7,978 nt of DNA from H111-94 sp034436045 (GTDB taxonomy: Bacteria; Chloroflexota; Ktedonobacteria; Ktedonobacterales; Ktedonobacteraceae). Shown here piece after piece: positions 1 to 5,255 of this stretch. The notes under the pieces were generated by a model. That model was not told the origin of the DNA. It was given only the letters and a program-made list of their open reading frames with translations, and did no database searches. The DNA is taken from positions 1-7,978 of the forward strand of contig DAOTVZ010000198.1 of the NCBI GenBank assembly GCA_034436045.1. The letters run 5' to 3'. The position numbers and the translations under genes were made by a program. Numbering within the stretch: the first letter of the stretch is position 1; every line of letters begins with the position of its first letter.

Positions 1-42
1 CTTCTAAACCGGGTGTCGCAGGTTCGAATCCTGCTGGGCGCG
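1..42 (+). tRNA. tRNA-Arg (anticodon TCT), 3' part only
   Basis: This is the 3' half of a tRNA, with its 5' half outside the window. Bases 1-7 (CTTCTAA) form a 7-nt anticodon loop with anticodon TCT, read as Arg (AGA codons). Bases 8-12 are the 3' side of the anticodon stem and 13-17 (GTGTC) the variable loop. Bases 18-22 (GCAGG) and 30-34 (CCTGC) pair as the T stem around the loop TTCGAAT. Bases 35-41 (TGGGCGC) are the 3' acceptor strand and base 42 (G) is the discriminator. CCA is not encoded. The 5' acceptor and D arm cannot be checked, but the T arm and anticodon loop are canonical. Confidence 0.93.
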
Positions 43-263
43 CTTAACCTATCTAGTAGCCCTCAATCCGCTTGACAAGCCAAAGCAGCCCCAAAGTGCC
101 ACCAGTCAACCCGCAGCCACTTTAGAGCCACTCTTCACCAAGACCGCATGTCGGCGCAAAACCGTTCCGACATGCATCTATCCCCCAGGCCAACTCTATT
201 TCTTCTTTAATAGGTTTAGCGACTCCACCGGAGAGAACTTATCTTGTTCCTGTATGTTTTATT
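43..263. other. intergenic region between tRNA-Arg and the SHMT-like gene
   Basis: No convincing gene is seen here. The region separates the 3' end of the tRNA from the 3' end of the minus-strand SHMT-like gene. It holds a perfect inverted repeat at 146-175 (listed separately) and a short CTCC-ACC-GGAG hairpin at 223-233. The word GCCAC occurs three times, at 98-102, 116-120 and 127-131. No hairpin followed by a T tract is present on either strand, so no intrinsic terminator can be called for either flanking gene. The half nearest the SHMT-like gene is richer in A/T than the half nearest the tRNA. Confidence 0.6.
146..175. repeat. perfect 9-bp inverted repeat downstream of the tRNA
   Basis: The arm GCATGTCGG (146-154) is matched exactly by CCGACATGC (167-175) around a 12-nt loop. 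No T run follows on either strand, so it does not look like an intrinsic terminator. It could be a protein-binding dyad, a recombinase site or a processing/stability hairpin of the tRNA transcript. The symmetry is certain and the function unknown. Confidence 0.6.
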
Positions 264-1625
264 TTACCTTCCAGGCAGGCCGTTCTCAAAACAATAGTAG
301 AGCGTTTGATAAGGCTGCCGGAAGGCGATTACCTCATCGCGCACAGCTTCCGGCTCGGCTCGCTCAACCAGTATGCGGGCAATAAAGTCGGCAATGGTCT
401 CCATCTGGCTCTCGCCCATACCCAGGCGGGTGACTTCGATAGTGCCGAGGCGCAACCCGCCGGGGTGGTTCCAGTCCTCAGGCCGATCGTCGGGAATGAG
501 GTTCTTGTTGGTGATGATATTGGCCCGCGCCAGCCGCTGCGCCACCTCTAGCCCGCCGCCAAACTGACGCACATCGGCGATCACCTGCTGCGTAGTAGTG
601 TAGCCCTTATGCGCCCCCAGCATAGGAATGCCACGATGATCGAGGGCTGCCCCTAGCGCCTGGGCGTTACGCACGATCTGGGCCATATACTCTTTCCCGA
701 AGGCGAGCAGTTCGGCAGCGGAAGCCGCCAGGGCCGCCACACGGTTGACCTGGTGGGTAGCCGCTAGCACCGGGAAGATGGCGTGGGTAAGCGATTCAGT
801 GAGCGCGGGATCGTCCCACACGATAATGCCGCTCTGCGGGCCACTAAAGGTCTTGCCTGCTGAGCCGGTCATCACAGTGGCCCCCTCACGTAGCGGATCC
901 TGGAACTGATCTCCCGCGACTAACCCCAACTGGTGAGCGCCATCGAAGAAGAGACGCCCTCCCCATTCGGCGATGATCTCCTGCATGGCCCGCAGCGGGA
1001 AAGGGAAGAGTGTCATGGAAGCCCCCAGGGCAACGACTTTGGGACGCACAAGGGGAGCCATCTTGCGGAAGAGGTCGAGATCCACTTCGAGTTCGACGGG
1101 ATCAAAGGGAATATCTACAATCTTTAATCCGCGCACCCCTGCCGGGCCGTCACTACGGTTGCTCGAATGACCTCCAAAGGGCTGGGAAAGACTCATGATG
1201 ACATCGCCGGGTTCGGTGAGCGCGGTATAGACAGCCATGTTGCCGATCATGCTGGCCACCAGGCGATGGTCGGCGTACCTGGCACGAAAAACCTTTTTCA
1301 GTAACTCCATGCACAGAGCCTCGATCTCGTCGATGTACCGGGTGCCAGCGAACCAGCGGTTGAGAGGGCCAATGTGTCCTTCGGCAGCGCGGATGCCCAC
1401 TTCAGAAGAGAGCAGAGCGCGTACCGTCGGGCTGGTGGGTGCTTCTGGGGCGAGCAGGTTAATACATTGCTGCCCGCGCCACTCCTCATTGCGTGCAACT
1501 GCCGCCAGCACTGCCTTCTGCATCTCCAGAGGTGAGTGGCAGGCGTCCAGAACAGCTCTGGCGTTTGCGAGGATATCCGCGTCATGCACTTCAAACTGCG
1601 TGGGTGGGTGGTCGATGTCACGCAT
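264..1625 (-). CDS. serine hydroxymethyltransferase-family PLP-dependent enzyme, divergent
   Basis: This 453-aa protein has fold type I PLP-enzyme architecture and is closest to the SHMT family (glycine/serine one-carbon transfer) in motif order. Near residues 56-86 it has NLLAPEAPTSP then AAEGHIG, matching the SHMT IASEN-TSP and YAEGYPG segments. At 227-235 FDGAHQLGL matches SHMT DxAHxxGL, with D228 expected to bind the PLP ring nitrogen. At 253-266 TGSAGKTFSGPQSG matches TTTHKTLRGPRGG, with K258 as the Schiff-base lysine. At 390-403 GLRLGTIEVTRLGM matches the C-terminal GLRIGTPAxTxRGM, with R392 expected to hold the substrate carboxylate. The His before the lysine is Gly, the RGP arginine is Ser, and the RYYGG segment reads RWFAG. 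Classical folate-dependent SHMT activity is therefore uncertain. A transaldolase, an alpha-substituted serine/threonine aldolase or an amino-acid beta-eliminating enzyme are alternatives. The start at 1625 is chosen because AGGAGG lies 9 nt upstream. An in-frame ATG at 1742 would add 39 residues, not SHMT-like, with no such site. Confidence 0.85.
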   Translation of the reverse strand: MRDIDHPPTQFEVHDADILANARAVLDACHSPLEMQKAVLAAVARNEEWRGQQCINLLAPEAPTSPTVRALLSSEVGIRAAEGHIGPLNRWFAGTRYIDEIEALCMELLKKVFRARYADHRLVASMIGNMAVYTALTEPGDVIMSLSQPFGGHSSNRSDGPAGVRGLKIVDIPFDPVELEVDLDLFRKMAPLVRPKVVALGASMTLFPFPLRAMQEIIAEWGGRLFFDGAHQLGLVAGDQFQDPLREGATVMTGSAGKTFSGPQSGIIVWDDPALTESLTHAIFPVLAATHQVNRVAALAASAAELLAFGKEYMAQIVRNAQALGAALDHRGIPMLGAHKGYTTTQQVIADVRQFGGGLEVAQRLARANIITNKNLIPDDRPEDWNHPGGLRLGTIEVTRLGMGESQMETIADFIARILVERAEPEAVRDEVIAFRQPYQTLYYCFENGLPGR

Positions 1626-1634
1626 AGAATCATT

Positions 1635-1640
1635 CCTCCT
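1635..1640 (-). promoter_or_regulatory. ribosome binding site of the SHMT-like gene
   Basis: A perfect AGGAGG on the minus strand lies 9 nt before the ATG at 1625-1623. It decides the start of the protein against the longer in-frame option at 1742. It also overlaps no competing in-frame start. Confidence 0.8.
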
Positions 1641-1790
1641 GGTTGAGTGGCAAGACAGGAATAGCCACTGTTGTTGTTTGCCCTTAAGATACCACATCAA
1701 TAAATATCCATGCGACCTGACCTCTACACTAAAATCTGGCATGAAATTCTATAAGAGCTTCACATGGGTCGAGAGCTTTTTACAGTCTTG

Positions 1791-1796
1791 ATTATA
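1791..1796 (-). promoter_or_regulatory. candidate -10 box for the SHMT-like gene
   Basis: The minus strand reads TATAAT here, a perfect match to the sigma-70-type -10 consensus, within an A/T-rich stretch upstream of the SHMT-like gene. The sequence 16-18 nt further upstream is a poor -35 match. Transcription from it would give a leader of about 160 nt. It is a motif match only, in a low-complexity TATATA run. Confidence 0.3.
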
Positions 1797-1873
1797 TATA
1801 TTGGTTTCTATTTGCTCTGGCGTTTGCGCGTCTTCAGGGCTTTTTCCCTCTAGCATTCCCTGAGCGTGTAGTG

Positions 1874-1879
1874 TATACT
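1874..1879 (+). promoter_or_regulatory. candidate -10 box for the drmD-drmMI operon
   Basis: TATACT differs from TATAAT at one position. It lies about 105 nt before the preferred drmD start, and transcription from it would begin near 1886, just ahead of the leader hairpin. No good TTGACA-like -35 is found at 16-18 nt spacing. If active it may need an activator or an alternative sigma factor. Confidence 0.3.
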
Positions 1880-1901
1880 GGAGTTCAGCGTTGAAAGATG
1901 G

Positions 1902-1955
1902 CATGGGGGGCAGCACCGTCATTCACATGCCAGAGGCATGCTGCCCGCTTCCATG
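1902..1955 (+). promoter_or_regulatory. nested hairpin in the drmD leader
   Basis: Three sets of complementary arms are stacked here. CATGG (1902-1906) pairs with CCATG (1951-1955). GGGCAGCA (1908-1915) pairs perfectly with TGCTGCCC (1939-1946). Inside, CATGCC (1926-1931) pairs perfectly with GGCATG (1935-1940) around a 3-nt loop. The second and third share bases 1939-1940, so the outer stem is 6 bp when both form. The structure ends 14 nt before the AGGAGG of drmD and is not followed by a T run. It may be a structured 5' leader that affects translation, or a DNA operator. The pairing is seen directly and the function is inferred. Confidence 0.45.
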
Positions 1956-1969
1956 TGTCTGTCGTAGTG

Positions 1970-1975
1970 AGGAGG
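1970..1975 (+). promoter_or_regulatory. ribosome binding site deciding a TTG start for drmD
   Basis: A perfect AGGAGG lies 9 nt before an in-frame TTG at 1985 and 18 nt before an in-frame ATG at 1994. The first spacing is normal and the second too long, so TTG at 1985 is preferred. The ATG at 1898 has only a weak purine stretch upstream. Confidence 0.65.
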
Positions 1976-1984
1976 CTTCTGCTC

Positions 1985-4900
1985 TTGAGCCACATGCTTT
2001 CCCTTCCTGAGCCGGGACAACTGGTGGATGTGCGCCGTCGCCGCTATGTAGTACTCGATGTGATGGAGAGTACACTGAAACCCGATGGGCCTGTTGTTGA
2101 CTTGCCGCGTCAGCATCTCGTCACGCTCTCGTCGGTGGAGGATGACGCGCTGGGTGAGGAGATCCAGGTGCTGTGGGAGATTGAGCCGGGGGCGACGCCG
2201 ATTGAGAAGACGCCCCTGCCCGCGCCGGTCGGCTTTGATACCCCGCAGCGGCTGGACACCTTTCTCAATGCCGTGCGCTGGGGCGCGGCCTCAAGCGCCG
2301 ATGTGCGCGCTATTCAGGCTCCTTTCCGCAGTGGCGTGGACTTAGAGGACTATCAGCTTGACCCGGTGGCACGCGCCATTCAGATGCCGCGCGTCAACCT
2401 GCTCATCGCCGATGATGTTGGCCTGGGTAAGACCATCGAGGCCGGACTGGTGGCGCAGGAACTGATCATTCGTCATCGTGCGCGTCGTATCCTCATCGTC
2501 TGCCCGGCGGACCTGCAAATTCAGTGGCACGATCAGATGCGCGACAAGTTCGGCCTCGATTTTCGTATCATCGACAGCAAGAGTGTCAGCGAACTGCGAC
2601 ACGAGCGCGGCCTGCACGTCAACCCCTGGACGCACTATCCGCGCCTGATCACCTCGATTGACTTCCTCAAACGCGAACGCCCTCTACGCCTGCTCAGCGA
2701 GATTCTGCCGCAGGAGGGCCAGTCCGTCTACCCGCGCACCTTCGACCTGCTGATCGTCGATGAGGTGCATAACGTCGCCCCCTCTGGACGTGGGCACTAC
2801 GCCACCGACTCCTTGCGCACACTGGTCATCCGGCGTCTCGCTCCACATGCTGAGCATAAAATCTTCCTCTCGGCCACCCCACATAACGGCTATCGTGAAA
2901 GTTTCACGGCCCTGCTGGAACTCCTGGACAATCAGCGTTTCGCCAGGGGGGTTGAACCCGATGCCGGGCAACTTAACGCCATCATGGTGCGCCGTCTCAA
3001 GTCAGAACTGCCGCCACGCTGGGATGGACGCCCACGCTTCCCCAAACGGCTGATCACACCACTGCTGGTCGAGTATACCCCCAGAGAGCGCGAAATGCAT
3101 CGCCTGTTGCAGCAGTATGGGCAGTTGCGGCTGGCGGAGTGCGTGGGCAATGGGGACAATACCGAACGCTATGCCACCGAATTTGTCCTCAAGCTGCTCA
3201 AAAAACGTCTCTTCTCCTCGCCTGCCGCCTTTGCCACCACGCTACAACAGCATTGCCAAAGCCTGAGCGAGGCGCGTCGCCAGCGCAGCGTCACGCGGCG
3301 GCCCAGTGTGGGCATCCTGCGCAGCAAGATTGAGCAGCTTGATGAGGATGATGACGACGATAGCTCGCTTGACGAGGCCACCTGCGAGGCGCTTGATGCC
3401 GCCGCGCCGCTCTTTCATGCGCCCGGCCCGCAGGAACAGGCGCTGCTCACCCGCATGCAGGAGTGGGCCGAGCAGGCCCGGCGTCGGCCCGACAGCAAGG
3501 CGCGCGAACTGATTCGCTGGCTGCATCAGACGCTCAAACCCGATGGGCGCTGGACGCAGGAGCGCGTGATTATCTTTACCGAATATCGCGCTACGCAGAA
3601 CTGGCTTTATGACCTGCTGACCCGCGAGGGCTTCTCCGAACAGGGGCCGGATGGGCAACGCCGTCTATTGATGCTCTATGGCGGCATGCGTAGCGAGGAT
3701 CGTGAGGCTATCAAAGCCGCCTTCCAGGCCAATCCAGCGGATGCCTCGGTGCGCATTCTGCTGGCAACCGACGCCGCCTCGGAAGGCATCGACCTGCAAA
3801 ACTACTGCTCGCGGCTGGTGCATTACGAGATTCCCTGGAACCCTAACCGCCTGGAGCAGCGCAACGGGCGCATCGACCGTCATGGGCAACATGCCGACAC
3901 AGTCAATATCTATCACTTTGTCAGCAGTAAATATCAGCACGCCAGCACGACACTCATGAACATCACAGGCGTCACGGGTGACGCGCTGGACGATGACCTG
4001 GAATTTCTGTGGATCGCCGCCAACAAGATCAACCAGATCCGCGAAGACCTGGGCAATGTCGGGCCAGTAATCGCGCAGCAGGTCGAGGAGGCCATGCTGG
4101 GTCAGCGCCGCTCGCTCGATACCCGCAAGGCCGAGGAGCAGGCTCCCTCGCGCCACCTGCGCGCCTTTGAACGCAAGCAGCGCGAACGACTGGCCGAGCG
4201 CATTCGCCAGTTGTACGAGCAGTTGCAGGAGAGCAAGCGCGAACTGGGCCTGACGCCGGAGAATATTCAGGCCGTGGTCGAGACGGCGCTGGAGCTGGCA
4301 AAACAGCCCCCTTTGCAGCGCCGCATCCTGCATGACCCGCACGGCGAACATGCCCCTATCGAGGTCTTTGATGTCCCCGCGCTGAGTGGAAGCTGGGCGC
4401 AATGTACCAACGGCCTGGAACATCCCCACACCCACCAGCGCCGCCCGATTGTCTTTGACCACACACTGGCGCAGGGCCGCGACGACGTGGTGCTGGCCCA
4501 TCTCAATCACCGCCTCGTCACCATGTCGCTACGTCTGTTGCGCGCCGAGGTCTGGGCCAGCGGTGAGCAGCGCAAACTCTATCGCGTGACCGCGCGCACC
4601 GTGCCGGACTACGCCCTGGACACGCCCGCCATCATCGCCCACGCGCGCCTGCTGATCCTGGGCGGCGATAACCAGCGCCTGCACGAAGAATTACTGGCTG
4701 CCGGTGGCTATCTGCGTCAGGGCCACTTTGAGGCCATGAGCGAGCAGCAGGTGCGCGCCGTCCTGCACGATGCCACCACCCAGCCGGTCAGCGCCGCCAT
4801 GCAGCAACAGTTGCAGGGCGTATGGGAGCGGCATCGAGAGGCGCTGCTCAAGACGCTGGAACAGCAGATGCGCGAACGTGCCGCCAGCCTGCGCCGCACA

Positions 4901-5206
4901 CTGGCGAATCGCTCCAACAAAGAGCAGCGCGACATCCGCGCCATCCTGACCGAGTTGAAGGAGAGCATTCAGCGCGAATTGCAACAGCCGGAAGGGCCGG
5001 TGCAGTTATCGCTCGCCGGTTTTACACCAGAGGAGCGCCAGCAGGCCGAACGCGACCGCTCCGCCCTCGCCGCGCGCGCCAGCCAGATCGACGACGAGAT
5101 CGCGCAGGAGGTGGCCCGCATTCAGCGCCGCTTTGACCATCCCCAACCGCGCCTCTTCCCCGTCACCGTCACGTTTCTTGTGCCAGAAAGCATGGCGCGA
5201 GGATAA
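1985..5206 (+). CDS. drmD: DISARM SNF2-type helicase DrmD
   Basis: This 1073-aa protein (from TTG 1985) is a superfamily 2 SNF2/HepA-like ATPase, expected to translocate on double-stranded DNA as part of class 1 DISARM. The N-terminus opens with LPEPGQLVDVRRRR. A Q-type segment (YQLDPVARAI) precedes Walker A, DDVGLGKT, at 143-150. ILIVCPADLQ (motif Ia) lies near 169. Walker B is DEVH at 259-262 and motif III SAT at 296-298. An acidic linker (about 453-463, mostly Asp) separates the two RecA lobes. Lobe 2 has VIIFTEY (528-534), ATDAASEGIDLQ (594-605) and motif VI QRNGRIDRHGQ (625-635). The roughly 440 residues after it include long charged, probably coiled-coil helices and end with RLFPVTVTFLVPES, as I recall for DrmD proteins. 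All ATPase motifs are intact and there is no frameshift. The methyltransferase gene follows after 49 bp in the same direction. An in-frame ATG at 1898 would add 29 residues that look unconserved. Without drmA/B/C in view, an orphan helicase-methylase pair remains possible. Confidence 0.85.
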   Translation: MSHMLSLPEPGQLVDVRRRRYVVLDVMESTLKPDGPVVDLPRQHLVTLSSVEDDALGEEIQVLWEIEPGATPIEKTPLPAPVGFDTPQRLDTFLNAVRWGAASSADVRAIQAPFRSGVDLEDYQLDPVARAIQMPRVNLLIADDVGLGKTIEAGLVAQELIIRHRARRILIVCPADLQIQWHDQMRDKFGLDFRIIDSKSVSELRHERGLHVNPWTHYPRLITSIDFLKRERPLRLLSEILPQEGQSVYPRTFDLLIVDEVHNVAPSGRGHYATDSLRTLVIRRLAPHAEHKIFLSATPHNGYRESFTALLELLDNQRFARGVEPDAGQLNAIMVRRLKSELPPRWDGRPRFPKRLITPLLVEYTPREREMHRLLQQYGQLRLAECVGNGDNTERYATEFVLKLLKKRLFSSPAAFATTLQQHCQSLSEARRQRSVTRRPSVGILRSKIEQLDEDDDDDSSLDEATCEALDAAAPLFHAPGPQEQALLTRMQEWAEQARRRPDSKARELIRWLHQTLKPDGRWTQERVIIFTEYRATQNWLYDLLTREGFSEQGPDGQRRLLMLYGGMRSEDREAIKAAFQANPADASVRILLATDAASEGIDLQNYCSRLVHYEIPWNPNRLEQRNGRIDRHGQHADTVNIYHFVSSKYQHASTTLMNITGVTGDALDDDLEFLWIAANKINQIREDLGNVGPVIAQQVEEAMLGQRRSLDTRKAEEQAPSRHLRAFERKQRERLAERIRQLYEQLQESKRELGLTPENIQAVVETALELAKQPPLQRRILHDPHGEHAPIEVFDVPALSGSWAQCTNGLEHPHTHQRRPIVFDHTLAQGRDDVVLAHLNHRLVTMSLRLLRAEVWASGEQRKLYRVTARTVPDYALDTPAIIAHARLLILGGDNQRLHEELLAAGGYLRQGHFEAMSEQQVRAVLHDATTQPVSAAMQQQLQGVWERHREALLKTLEQQMRERAASLRRTLANRSNKEQRDIRAILTELKESIQRELQQPEGPVQLSLAGFTPEERQQAERDRSALAARASQIDDEIAQEVARIQRRFDHPQPRLFPVTVTFLVPESMARG

Positions 5207-5213
5207 CATGTAG

Positions 5214-5231
5214 GGGCGCTTCACCGCGCCC
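5214..5231. repeat. short GC hairpin between drmD and drmMI
   Basis: GGGCGC (5214-5219) and GCGCCC (5226-5231) form a perfect 6-bp stem with a 6-nt loop, eight bases after the drmD stop codon. No T run follows. It looks like a small intergenic hairpin of the GTAGGGGCG type and could tune expression between the two genes or protect the upstream mRNA. It ends six bases before the drmMI ribosome binding site. Confidence 0.5.
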
Positions 5232-5236
5232 ACCGC

Positions 5237-5242
5237 AGGAGG
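5237..5242 (+). promoter_or_regulatory. ribosome binding site of drmMI
   Basis: A perfect AGGAGG lies 13 nt before ATG 5256, a somewhat long spacing. A TAG at 5244-5246 blocks any upstream in-frame extension, so 5256 is the earliest possible start. This separate strong site means drmMI translation need not be coupled to drmD. Confidence 0.65.
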
Positions 5243-5255
5243 ATAGAGCAGAGCA

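Larger units (their letters stand above)
1626..1984. other. divergent intergenic control region
   Basis: This 359-nt gap separates two genes that point away from each other, so it should hold both promoters. Its centre (about 1690-1830) is clearly richer in A/T than the flanking genes. A consensus-like minus-strand -10 box, a plus-strand -10 box and a nested GC-rich hairpin before drmD are listed separately. A direct repeat GAGCTT occurs at 1754-1759 and again at 1773-1778. No small gene with a credible start and ribosome binding site is seen. If the helicase began at 1898, the right end of this region would be coding. Confidence 0.6.

Noticed and set aside
146..175. An intrinsic terminator for the tRNA or the SHMT-like gene
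   Set aside because: The stem is perfect, but the loop is 12 nt and no T tract follows on either strand.
223..233. A terminator hairpin for the SHMT-like gene (CTCC-ACC-GGAG)
   Set aside because: The stem is only 4 bp, with a 3-nt loop and no U run downstream on the minus strand.
1626..1742. A 39-residue N-terminal extension of the SHMT-like protein from an ATG at 1742
   Set aside because: It has no strong ribosome binding site and does not resemble the SHMT N-terminus. The ATG at 1625 has AGGAGG at 9 nt.
1898..1984. A drmD start at ATG 1898
   Set aside because: It lacks a good ribosome binding site and the added residues look unlike a domain. The segment is better explained as a hairpin-bearing leader. 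It cannot be fully excluded.
3665..4510. A 281-residue open frame on the minus strand inside drmD
   Set aside because: It is fully antisense to the helicase domain, which has conserved motifs throughout. Long antisense frames are expected in GC-rich coding DNA.
1985..5206. RapA/HepA RNA-polymerase recycling factor or a type I restriction R subunit
   Set aside because: The SNF2 motifs are shared with these, but the extended C-terminal part, the N-terminal opening and the linked large adenine methylase fit DrmD better. No HsdR nuclease domain or HsdS gene is seen.
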